From NCBI RefSeq assembly GCF_009870125.1, contig NC_046679.1:4774001-4838000 (forward strand): a stretch of 64,000 nucleotides of DNA. Direction: 5' to 3'. How positions within the stretch are numbered: position 1 is the first letter of the stretch; each line of letters begins with the position of its first letter. Under the pieces are notes generated by a model that did no database searches, had not been told where the DNA came from, and worked only from the letters and a program-made list of their open reading frames with translations. Of the stretch, positions 1-14,406 are shown piece after piece. The translations under genes and the position numbers were made by a program. The stretch is from Drosophila pseudoobscura (taxonomy: Eukaryota; Arthropoda; Insecta; Diptera; Drosophilidae).

Positions 1-2012
1 TTCTCCTTGTCCTCGTCTCATGAAGGCGAATTATTATAACGAGAAATGCACTTGAATGTTGCATTATATATATAAAGGGAGGATAAGGGCAAGAGGCAAA
101 CTGTGAAAACTGTGAAAACTGTGGCAGGAAAAACGGTTAAAGGAATGAAAATGAAAATGAAGAGGAAAAACGCTTTGGCGTGAAAAGAACCATCGCACGT
201 TCATAATACTAATTTAATAAATTATAAAACTTTCTGGTTATTTAAAAAAGAAAAGCGATAGAGAGGGAGAGAGGGAGTGGAAAGTGGCGGAAAATTGCAA
301 GTTCTGCTGATTAAACTGAAATGACACACAAAAAAAAAAAGGAGAAAAGTGGAAAATTCAAGGAGGTAAAATACACTCTTGAAAGTGGAAAATTTGCAGT
401 GGAGTGGGGCGAAAAGTCACTTGAAAAAGGATAAGTAGCAGAGTGGAAAACACAAGGACACGCAGACAAAGGAGAAAAAGGGGAAAAAGCGTACAAAGGC
501 CAGGGAGACAATTGAATGAACTAAAAGATATATTTTTTAAACGCATTTAGGAGGACTCAGAGCGGGAGAAAACCCAAGAGATTGAAAGAGAAAAACCCAA
601 GAATAGGTGTGCTTAGACCTTAAAGAGTTCCGCCAAGATCTCAGCTTTGCGCACTCGCTCAGAAGCTCGCTGCTCTAGAACTAGGCTACCCCGAAAGCCA
701 GGTGTTCAAAGAGCCCAACGATACATGGATTTAATACCTTCCGGCTTGAATATACAGCCGATTGGTAGGTTATTCCGCCATCAAGTAGATGTGAATGTTC
801 TTCGGGATTCTGCCTGGAGGGATTTGAAGAGGGGTAGCCCTGTTTAAAGGTATTTTTCCTATATATACAAGGGAATGGTGAACATTTTTGAGGCTGTCAT
901 TTAGTTGATATTCGCGAGACCCATGTCAAAGTCAACATTTCTGTTTCGTTTTTCGTCTCTATTTCCATTTCCGCATTTCCCTGTGCAGTGCCAAAGGAAT
1001 CAGCATTGTGTTTTCGCTTTTGCAATATTTACGTCTGAATTTAAAAACATTTCAATTTCATTTGATTTTCAAATCCCCAACACCGCAACCCACAGGCCAC
1101 CTCCCACCTCCACAATGCTGCCTCCCCTCCAGAGACCCCCAGAGGGAGTGGTGCCTGCCTGCCACCCCGTTGTGTCATCATTTATTTACACCAAACGTCA
1201 CGTAGGGGCGCAACACACCCGCTTCATGCAAAAAAAAATCTCCATTCTACAAGCTCATATAGGAATAACGCTGGAGAATATATGTAGATATTTGGCAGTG
1301 ATCTTTGCAGTGGATACACTGTGGAGATACAGTGGAACTTCTATATAGCGAAATTGATATTTGTATGAATATCATTATATTTTTGATTTGATTTTTATTG
1401 TAAAGAAACACTGAAACCCATAGGTTTTTTTATAGCATTACCTTGGAAGTCCTACAATTTTTCTTACTTATAATATTTACCAAGAAAGGTATAGATTATA
1501 GTATTCCCATATCAATATAATGTCCAAGAGCTATGTAAATTTATATTAAACTATTTTTGGGTGGGTTTTATTTGAATTTTTCTGGAAAACAAAAATATTA
1601 GATCATTTCGAGGAAAATTGCTGCGTTCTTAGAATTTTTTAATTTTAATTAAATTCAATTTATTTTTAATCATTTTTTTTTTCTTAATTTATAATTTTTT
1701 TAAATTATTTTAATGAGTTTCAATTAATTTACACTTGTTACGCGTCATACGGCAGCACTCCTCGGTCGTTGAGGAGTTTCTGCTTGGAATCCGCGCATAT
1801 CGTTGGCTTTGGCTTTCAGAAGGACAAGTCTCTCGATTCTCTTTAAAAATACTCTCTCTTTTAGGTTATTTTCTGTTGCAAACACTTCCCGATAATCATG
1901 ATACCCTCTCTCTGTGAGGGTATAGAAATATTTTGATGTAAAAGCAGGCGCATTGCGCCAAAAGTAGGGGAACACTGAAAATATTCTGGAAACGCTGCCG
2001 CTTGGCTGCTTC

Positions 2013-2100
2013 CGCCCCAGCCCCTGCCCCTGCCCCAACCCCTGTTCCTTCCCCTGCCCCCATCCCTGCCCCTCTTCCTGCCCCTGCCCCTGCCCCTGCC
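2013..2100 (-). repeat. C-rich tract, minus strand is a GGGGCA-type G-quadruplex-prone array
   Basis: The plus strand has about eleven runs of four or more C separated mostly by TG, AG or a few bases. The minus strand therefore carries repeated GGGGCA units with very short loops, the classic pattern for intramolecular G-quadruplexes. The same tract produces a Gly/Gln-rich open frame on the minus strand that I regard as an artefact. Confidence 0.8.
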
Positions 2101-2509
2101 TTTGACTTTGCCTGCCGCTGCCTATGGGCCTCTCTCCTTCACTGAAAAACAAAGCCAAACCGCAATGTTTTTCGTTCGGTGGCTGCTGCGACTGCCGCTG
2201 CTCCGCAGAGGCAGCACAGTGGTTATTGTGGGCGTGGCAAACAGTGTTGTTGATATTTGCACAATGCTTTTCCGGTGGCGGTCCCCCCCCCAGGGGCCTC
2301 CCCGCACAGTTTTGCATGCCCAGTGCCACGCCTCTTTAATTAAGAAAAAGAAATGTGTCGTAGAATGCTGGAAGCGAAAACAGAGCCAAATGCTTATCAG
2401 TTTTTGTATGGGCCATTAGGCACAGAAAGCGCCTGGAAATTCCTCAGAGCTCGTGGACCAAACGTCTGTCGAAACGTGAGCGGTCGTTAAAGATGGAGGA
2501 GCAGTGGGA

Positions 2510-2561
2510 GCAGCAGAAGGAGCAGCAGAAGGAGCAGCAGAAGGAGCAGCAGAAGGAGCAG
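2510..2561 (+). repeat. 12-bp minisatellite, GCAGCAGAAGGA unit
   Basis: Four nearly perfect copies of a purine-rich 12-bp unit. The period is a multiple of three, so every frame stays open and gives Leu-, Ala/Pro- or Cys/Ser-rich repeats on the minus strand. No start, splice or codon evidence suggests it is translated. Confidence 0.85.
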
Positions 2562-5500
2562 GAGATGGAGCCCAGATCTGGCGTTGATTGGGTTGGCATG
2601 TTGTGGGCAGTAGAGAGAGAGTAGACACCGGGGCAGACTTCGGTCCAGTCTCTGGGGCACACAGGTAGCGCCGTGACGTCGTGACGTCGCCGGGGGGGCC
2701 ATAACGCATACGCCGTGTGGTACTTGAGAAAGGTCGTGCTCTGCCGTGGATGTTTACGCTTCGTTTATTGTGCGTTTTACGACAACATGTGCCCCATATA
2801 AACGGGGGAGGTACGCGCTTCTTTCTTTGTTAGTTTTTGTTAGCCAGGTTAATGCCCATTTATTGGCCAAGTAGCAAAACAAATACGGAATAAGGAAAAT
2901 GCAAAAAACGGGAGACGGAACTTTGAACTTTCCGGACAGTCGGAAATTTTTGAATGCAGCTTATAAACGAGTCACAAAAGATGTCCTTTTAGTGTCCTTT
3001 GAGTGGACCAGTGCTTAATTTTCCACCCAAAAATAAATCTCTCAAGACTTTTCCCATTTAAATTTCGGTATTAACAGGGCCCCGACCTTTGCTTTATAGT
3101 TGGCCATTTTCCTCTGCGTGTCCTTCGAGCAAATGAAGCCTGAAAGACAAAGGAAACCAGGCGGAAAATTGTGCCGAAAGAAGGGTCCACCATTTGGGGG
3201 AAATAAAACAAATTAATAATGCTCTCTGGCAATAAAATACTTTATAACGGGGGCAGGTTGCAAGTGCGCCCGTCGGCTGTTTTATGGCCCAAAACAGACT
3301 AATTTAACTATTGGTTTGATGGCCAAAAAAAACCAGGGGGAAAGAGAGGGAGGGAGAGGGAGGGCCACACATTCGTTGTATCTTTCCGCTGGAGTGGCAT
3401 GGATGCGGATGTTTTTTGCGATGATGCGATTTTTATAGATTTTTTTCTGTTCTGTTCTGCTTGTGTTTTGAATTTCAATGAATATTCTCGTATTTCAGAG
3501 TTTGATTTCAATGAAGAGCGGGAATCTATTTATTCAGAGAATTCTTGGTGTTTCATTTTCAGAATGAAGAGATATTTAGAGAATTGATGAATATTTTTTG
3601 GAAGTTTTTACAAAGAAAATTAATTATTTCCTAAGGGTTTATCGAGTACCAATCTCCACTGGTTGGGAGCTAGCTGGAGGTCTCTCTTTGACTCACTCTA
3701 ACGGCTAAGCCACACTGGGAGAGAGCGAGAGAGAGAGATAGATATAGAGGGCGAACGTGTGGCACGTTCTGTTAATAATAATGATCCAAACCCAACGTTT
3801 CAGTTTCCAAGAGGCATCTCTATGGCTGGCATCTCTATACACTACTATCCATTTCTTCTCTCTCTCCCTCTCTCTCCCTCTCTCTCCCTCACTCCCTCTC
3901 ACTTTCGTCTCTCGTTGAGTGTGTGTTTTATTGCATGCCTTCCTCAATGCTAATATTGGGGCTAAAAGTTAATTAATTAAGCACTATGCCTGCCTGCCTG
4001 GCGGCCATACTTTCGGGGTTTTCCATCTTCCAGCCAGTCTTGAGAGCATTTCCCCATATCCATCCCTATGCCATCCCGTTCTGCGAATATTGCCATCATA
4101 AATTGCATTTAATGGGCTTTCCGCCGCCGTTTATTAATTGCCCTTCCATATACGACTACGAGTAGTAGTGGAAAATGTTCTTGCTAATTCTGGGATGCCG
4201 GGATGCTGGGATTGGATTTCGTTTTCGTCTTACCTCTGGAATACCCATTATGTGTGTATATCCCATTTAATTAGCTGGTTAATCGCCCGACTCGTTGACT
4301 GCCGATAAATGCATTCTCCCCGGGCAGTGCGTTGCCCTTGCCCTTTGCTTGTGACCTTGCGGGAAGAGGGGGAGGAGGGGGAGTGGGTGGGTGGTAAACG
4401 ATATGCGCATTTAAGAGGCTTTACAGACGTAGAAGGCGTGGGCGTGTGGCGGGTGCTGTTGCTGCTGTTGCCACACGCAATCAAACATTCATTTACATGC
4501 ACTTCACGTGGCAGGGTCTGCTTTTATTTTCCCCTCCTCCCCCCTCGTCCTCGTCCTCCTCTTCTTCGTCTCGTTTTTGGTTGCGCTTTAATACCCTTCC
4601 TTACTGATGAGGGGATTATGGGTTTAAGTTGATTTTTTCAAAGGCACACAAAGTGTGAAAAGATCAATCATTTATGTTTTTATTCCACCAAAAATTGTTG
4701 TTTTATAATATTGAACTATTTCCGATCTGTATGCATCTTTCCATCATTTTAAACAGGATTATCCATTAAACCAGTTATGGTCATGGGTTTTTCCAACATC
4801 CTTTTGGGATTTTCATCGTTAAAATTCATGTACGGCTCGTGGTGAATGGCCATTCAAAAGTTGTGTGTCAATTCGATTATGGGTAATTTTTAAAGCGAAT
4901 GGTTACTGTTTCCATCGAAATCCATTGATTTTTTTTATATAAAATCCCTTCAAGGGTATCCCCTGTTTCTTTATTCTTTTCCTTTTTTTTTTTTGGGCAG
5001 ACCACCCAACCACCCACTCAACCATTCCCCGAGGAGGTCTCCCTCCCGTCTGTCGTATTATGAGTCGACTGCCAATCAACGTTATATATTTTTGTTGGGG
5101 TTTTTTTTTGTTCGAATGCCGAACGGCGTAACTTTTACGGCTTTTTATTGTTATTTTGTATTTTTACGGTTTTTTAACAGTAATAATTAATTTAATGTGC
5201 GCTTCGCTGTAGGTAAATGGGTTCCTCGGAAGCCCCCCGAAGCACTCCCCCCCCCCCCTCTCCCCTCCCTCGCTGACGCTGTTGTTGCTGATGAATTTCT
5301 GTGTGTCTGCTGTTTGTTTTGCATTAGCGTGGGAGAGAGACAGACAGAGAGAGAGAGAGAGGGAGGGAGAGAACAATGTTTTTGCCGCTGTATTTTTAAT
5401 AAATGTTTTATTATTGTTGCACTCGCATTGACGACCGACGCCCGCCCGACAGCGAAAAAAAAACACTGACAAATGAGGGGTTAATGCTAAGTGCGGGGTT

Positions 5501-5739
5501 CAAGAGCCAGATGAGAGTTGATGCTACCAAATCTGGTCAGTATATATACTATATACATATGTATGTACGATTCAAGACAGAATTAAACCTGACTTTAAAA
5601 TAAATTAAAATCTTTGAATGATTTTTCATTGCGAGAGAGGCTGGGCTGCCATGGCAACATTGTGGGTGGACGGCTCACAGTCTCTCTCGCTCGCTCTCTC
5701 CCACTCTGTCCGTTGCTGAGCCACATTGTTGATGAGGCG

Positions 5740-5930
5740 AGATCTGAGGTTGAGCAACAATATCCGACAGGAACATCGACCTTGGACAATGTCATGTCAA
5801 GTTGAAGCAGGCACTCTTCGCAGCATGTTGGCAATGCAAGATCTGATGTTGAGCAGCATCGCTTAGGAACTCTAACGCTTTGTTTGTACATATGTTGAGC
5901 AACATTCTCCAGGATTACGATCATGATGTG
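5740..5930. repeat. Diverged internal repeat beside the transposon
   Basis: A block with GATCTGA followed by GTTGAGCA near 5740 recurs near 5839. Each is followed by a similar AGGAAC...CCTT or AGGAAC...GCTT stretch. A third GTTGAGCAAC lies near 5893. Copies differ at many positions, so this is an old tandem or interspersed repeat. It abuts the TIR element at 5968, but I cannot tell whether the two are related. Confidence 0.4.
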
Positions 5931-5967
5931 CCGCCTTGCAGATTATTTAAAGGCCAATAAACCAATG

Positions 5968-7161
5968 CACTATGGTCCGAACGACCACTTTTGTTGGCCA
6001 AAATTAATAACTCCCGAACGGAACAAGATTTTTTCATTTAGTTTTTTGTATTGGATACATATAATCAATAAGAAATGGATTTAAGAAAAAAAATGGGTGT
6101 GGCACCGCCCCTTTTTTTAATAATGCATATTTAAATTTTTAGTTATAGTGAAAAAAAGTATTAAGCATATTTTATTTCAGAAAACGGCGTTGCACAACTA
6201 AAAAAAATTTTGATTTAAATAAAAATAAAATCGTTTAAAGGTTTCCGTAAATTATTGCCGAAATCCTTGTCTAGAAGCAAGGTTAACGCCTCGTTAAGTG
6301 AGCTATGTGCCGGCTTTCCGACTGGGTCCTGTACAGCCCTACGAACTTAGTTAGCATATTTGGACATAAAGATAAAGATATTATAACAAAGGCTTGTGGC
6401 CAATCCACATATTTTCGTTCAAACATCTTTGAATTTTACCGGCATTTGTTCCGGTATGTTGCCAAACGGTAACAAATTTTCTTGCTGGTATCTTCAAAAG
6501 CTTTATTAATTTCATATGATATGTCGCCTTAAGATCCGTTTTCAAATAATTGATAATTTTACCCTTCTCTGAATTCCATTCGGCAAACAAATCTGCATTT
6601 TCGAATTTGAGGTTATGCTCTATCAATGAAAATTCCAAGAATTGTGGTAAAAAGTGGCATTTCTAACTATATACATTTCAAAAAGAATTTATTAATCTAC
6701 GACACAGAAAAGGTTTCAGGGTGGGACTAGGTAGGACTCACTTTGTACACCTTTTCAAAAATTAGTTTTCATTACAAGTTGGCACATGTTGAAGGCCTCA
6801 CTTTAACCTTCAATTACGAAGACATCAGAACTACTAGAGACAGTTAAAAACTCAAAACATGTAGTAAGAACCCGACAGATTAAGATTCATCAAAAAAATT
6901 TAATCAAGTCTTGGCGTTTTTCAATTTTTGAGATATCTAAAGTGGTTATTAATTTGCCACTTTTTCCCTTCACGTGCTTTACTATAAAAACAGTTGGGTT
7001 GCACAGCTGATTTTGCGAATGTGGCGCCATCTATGGAAATTTCTGGTACGCAGATTTAATGGTCGATCTTTTTCTAATGCAGAGCGATCAAAACCAGGTT
7101 TCAGTTTTGACTTTGAAAAATTAGGTTTTGGCCAACAAAAGTGGTCGTTCGGACCATAGTG
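5968..7161. mobile_element. Non-autonomous TIR DNA transposon, Transib-like, with CAATG target duplication
   Basis: The first 36 bases (starting CACTATGGTCC) recur without mismatch as the inverted complement of the last 36 (ending GGACCATAGTG). The element is directly flanked by CAATG at 5963-5967 and 7162-7166. A terminal heptamer of form CACWATG plus a 5-bp target duplication is the signature of the Transib superfamily, the relatives of RAG1. The interior is AT-rich and far too short for a full transposase. One 85-residue minus-strand frame (6381-6638) may be a remnant, but I could not place it in a family. Identical TIRs point to fairly recent insertion. The TIR structure is certain; the superfamily is inferred from the ends alone. 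Confidence 0.75.
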
Positions 7162-8190
7162 CAATGCTTTAAGATAGATTAAATATTAAATGGGTTCCCG
7201 CGACCAATATCAGATTACAGGGATTACAGACTCGGATTGACCCAAAAATGTGTGTAAATACCACAAAAGTGCACACATGTGACCCTCAAGTGCGTGTCAG
7301 TGTTTCTGGGACCTGCAGCTTTGCAACATTGCAGCCGATTACTTTGAAGAAAAGACTCCCTAGCCGTTTACCCCTGGAATTTTCCCCAGAAAAAGCGTGG
7401 GCCTCTTGTTGGTGTCCCCCTCTTACCTCGGATAACCCCATCCTTGAACCTAGAGGCAGAGATGATACATTAATACTATGAGAAATTTAATATAATGTAC
7501 TAAAATTTCCAAACTTAAGTTTAATTCACGTTATTATGTTGACCTTCGAGTCCTCTGCCATTTCAACATCATCTCCCGCGAGAGGAGCCTCCCGTGATGC
7601 TGTACAATTCCAGGCCAGGCCAGGCCTAATCGCAGCATATTATATTTCCTCAATAAATTGAAAGTCTTTCGGGTGGATAGCCAAGGGGTAGGGGGGATTC
7701 CTGGTCGTGAGCTTATTAGCACGCACTTAACCTTGGAGCAGGAGCACAACCACGGCCAGGACTCTCGTCTTTTTCTCGAATAAAGAGAGAGAGAGAGCAG
7801 ACAATAAATAATTGCGGCTAACAGTTGGTGGCCGCCTCCTGGCTGCTCTTCTACGACTCCTCGGGCCTCGGCCAGTGTTCATCATGCTGAAAAATGACCT
7901 CAAATTACACTGGAAGCGGGAATGAGATGATAAAAGATAGCGAGAGAGGGAGAGAGAGTAGAGAGTAGAAAGTAGTGGAGCACAGCAGATTGGAGAAAGC
8001 AAGTTGACGCTTATAAATTATGTCACATACTTCATGGCGTCCAAGCGGGAAAATTGATCATAACGATGGAAAGGAGCGGAGGAGAGGAGCACTGTGTGCC
8101 GTAAAAGTTTTGGCCCCCAACAAACTTTTAATGCGAATCGATAAATCAGGGGACTGTTTAATGTTTAATGTAAATTGTAATTTCTTTTTC

Positions 8191-8260
8191 TGTTGCTCTG
8201 TTGCTGTGTTGCTGAGTTGCTGAGTTGCTGTGTTGCTGTGTTGCTGAGTTGCTTTGTTGC
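8191..8260 (+). repeat. 8-bp minisatellite (TGTTGCTG / GAGTTGCT variants)
   Basis: About eight copies of a TTGCTG-centred octamer run through this stretch, with GAG and GTG variants alternating. On the minus strand it reads as Ser/Asn/Thr/Gln-rich open frames, which explains the long antisense frame here without a gene. Confidence 0.85.
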
Positions 8261-8390
8261 CCATTATCTGGTGACAACTTGTTGAGTCGTAAATAAAACT
8301 GCTTCGCCGTTGGGGTGGGGGATGCATCTGGCAATCTGTCTCCTGGTGTGGATCCACTGGTGTATCCCAGCCACTCAATTAGCCAGACAG

Positions 8391-8416
8391 GGAACGTTGG
8401 AACGTTGGAACGTTGG
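8391..8416 (+). repeat. Three tandem GGAACGTT octamers
   Basis: Three direct copies of an octamer containing the palindrome AACGTT. A similar AACGTTG array appears at 46451-46482. Confidence 0.8.
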
Positions 8417-8659
8417 GCGCCATTGCAGTTGTCAGTCTTTGACAAATTGCATTTGTTGGCCAAAAAGGGGTAGGGCTTGCCCCTGGTCGGACACTGCGGA
8501 AGTGGAAGCAATTTTTCTTATTGATTGGTTTTAATTAGAAAAACCATCAACCGCAAATTAGCCTTGCGATGGCTTCATTAATAAGTTTTTATAGCACTTT
8601 TCTTTGCGCCATTTCCGCCTTTCTTTTTTCCATTACTTTTGTTTGGACGCGTTCCGCTC

Positions 8660-8690
<31 letters not shown>

Positions 8691-8730
8691 ACACATGCCA
8701 ATAATAATAATAATAAAAATAAAAATAAAA
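8660..8730 (+). repeat. CA microsatellite followed by AAT/AAAAT repeats
   Basis: About fourteen CA dinucleotides (8660-8688), then a short spacer, then ATA/AAT trinucleotides and AAAAT pentamers. This is a compound microsatellite. Confidence 0.95.
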
Positions 8731-10505
8731 ACCACTCACATAATACGATTTATTTGTTTTGGAAAATGTTTTCTTGACTTTTTGCCCGCTGGCCGTCTGC
8801 TGTCTGCTGGCTCTTTCCATCTGCGTTTTTCGTTCCCCATCGATGGACAAGTTTTCCTCATTGGAAATGTGGTGTTGTTTCTGTTTTTACGCCTCGTCTA
8901 ATAATTGCAAAAACTTTACAAAAAACTTTTTCGGACGCTTGTGTGCCTTTTGCCCGAGCAGGGGGGAGCGGAGCGGCATTTAGGCCAGATGTCCAAATGT
9001 TTGCCGTTTCTCATGGCCATTTAGGAGCGAAAGGGGGAAGCACGAGGCCAATCAGATAATAGCATTATTGGAAAAAACTAAACTTTCTTGACTATGAAGC
9101 AAAAATGCCATTAGAGTTGGTTGTGGAGTTCAAGAAATTGAAATGTGTTCGTCTCAAAAAGTTCAAAGTTGGCCAGAAGTTCTTTTTCGGCAAGTTATTT
9201 TTAGTTTTAAGATCTCTTTCAATGATTAATTTATACGACAGACAGTTATTTTGTGCAAAAGATTGAGAGCGAATTCGTAACCAGGCGAATTTCCAATCGT
9301 CATAGGAAAGCGCGCAATTGAGAGCAGAATGCAAGAACCATGATAAAATTATGCAAGGTGGTCCGCTCTCGGGTCTTAGCAGAGCTGAGAGCGGTTTGAT
9401 GAGAGAGAGAAGACCGAAGTTTGCTGTTGTACCAGAAATGAATAGAGAGCGCGTTGCCGGCGCCACCTTGTGTGGACTTTTACGATCGAGAACGAATTCC
9501 TCTCTCAAGCTCTTCTCTGGGCACGCAATTGCGAGCAGCAAGCAACAACGAGCGAAGGGAGGGCGAGTGCAAAAGCACGAAGCAGCACATCGGCGAAATA
9601 CGAGCCGAGCCGACGAAAAAGGGTTTATTTAGGAGCCATTTGGCACATATAATAATTCCAATAAAGCCTCTTCGGGTCCCCCCACTGAACATTCTGCCGC
9701 TTCATGCAAATAAACCTTTTGACATTTTGGTGTATTTAATAAACTGCACATGCATCATAGACTTTGCACTATAATCGCATAATCCGATTCTGGGGCATGT
9801 GGGCGCCACACACGCACATACACGCACACGCACACACATATGATATTTACTTTAGTGCTTCGTCTGTCAGCTAATTGTTACTTGGGCAAACTTTGTTAAG
9901 CCCCCGTTTTGAGTGGCGTTCCGTTCTCCTCCTCCACTGAAAAGTCTACGCTTTGAGTTAACTTTTAGCCCCCCCTCGCTCCCTCTCCCCCCTATAACTT
10001 TTTCGCCAGTAATTTCATTTAACGAAAAGGAAGAGGCAGTCGAGGAGCGTCCTCTATGGCTCATCCTCAACCTCCAGGTGGCGGCTTATCCAACAGCTTG
10101 AATTGTGGCGGTGGCTGCCGCCGCTGCTGCTGGCCCTTCAAAAGTTTTTGAGTTTATTTTTGCATAATTGCACTGAGACTAAATTAAATGCTCTCCCAAA
10201 CCACCCCCCACCCCCTACCCCCTACCCCCAGAGAGCGAGCAAAAGTTTTTGGCCAAGAGAACAGACTGTTGCCAAAGCATAAATAAGTGTGTCTAATGCT
10301 GCTGCTATGCTGCAAATGCCACAAAAGTTAGTTCAAGTGTGTGTGTGGGTGTGTGGGGGTGTTGCATGTCCAGGTCCTTGGGGAGTACATACCTCTGTGG
10401 GGATTACTCAACTCCTTACGAATGTGGATATTTGTCTGTTGGAATTACTGAGGCGAATATCCATGTGTGTTGCCACGCCCCATGATCCGGCGCAGACTGT
10501 CTGCT

Positions 10506-10535
10506 ATGTGTGTGTGTGTGTGTGTGGGTGTGTGT
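10506..10535 (+). repeat. GT microsatellite
   Basis: An almost uninterrupted run of GT dinucleotides with one GG interruption. Confidence 0.9.
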
Positions 10536-11230
10536 TTCCTCCTTGAGCAATGGATTGTAGCATACTTTCCCGAGCAGAAAACACACACATGAATGTGGGC
10601 ACAATTGCTGCAGGACTCTCAACTATTTTGTTGTGGCATTGTTTCTTTCCACTTTGTTGGCAACATTTTATACTTGCGATTTTCGACTGCTTCTGACATT
10701 TATGGCCCCTCTGCCTGCTGTCCGGCTATCCACTTAATTTTCTTGTTTGATTTTATGGCCTTACTATTATCGAGGCAGCCCCCCTCTCCCCTCCACTGAG
10801 GATATAGTGATTTATTTAGTGTAATGAGTGGAGGAGAAAACTCTTTTTAAAGAAATCTTTGATGTAGCCAGCCCCTTCCTCTGGTTGTTGCATTTTATGC
10901 ATTTCACATTGGAAATATTGTTTTTATGGGTCGTTGCAAGTGCAAATAAAACAGAATTGCCAGCAAGAGCAAACGAAGCTGAAACTACCAGCAGATGTGG
11001 GGCATCCCATGTAGCAATCAAAGCACACGTACGTACATAGATTCCCCTGCTCTTCTGTCTGCTCTTGTTCCACCTTTGGCACTCCCTCTCACATGTCAGA
11101 CGAGACGAACCGAAACGAGAGAAAATGGCATTCAAATCATTGTTCATGTACCCATTGATTGCTGGTGGGTGGATGGGTGGCTGGGCGGCTGGGGGGGGGC
11201 GTATAAACCAATTGTCGACAAAGGTCTTAA

Positions 11231-14406
<3,176 letters not shown>

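Larger units (their letters stand above)
1..5967. other. Gene-free stretch, probably part of a large Gprk2 5' intron or upstream region
   Basis: No coding exon could be recognised. The first Gprk2 exon seen downstream starts in mid-codon after an acceptor, so at least one coding exon lies further upstream, and this DNA would then be intronic. Visible content: A-rich DNA with a short GTGAAAACT tandem repeat near 101-123, very AT-rich DNA at about 1340-1740 with long T runs, a C-rich tract (2013-2100), a 12-bp minisatellite (2510-2561), CT/GA microsatellites near 3720-3745, 3851-3900 and 5335-5370, and a diverged internal repeat at 5740-5930. Open frames here are short or low complexity. Assignment to Gprk2 is inference. 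Confidence 0.5.

Noticed and set aside
1745..2329. 194-codon minus-strand frame, Gln/Gly-rich
   Set aside because: Made by the C-rich repeat tract; no domain and a different composition on either side of the tract.
8660..8730. CRISPR-like or telomere-like array
   Set aside because: Only di-, tri- and pentanucleotide microsatellites; the host is a eukaryote and there are no spacers.
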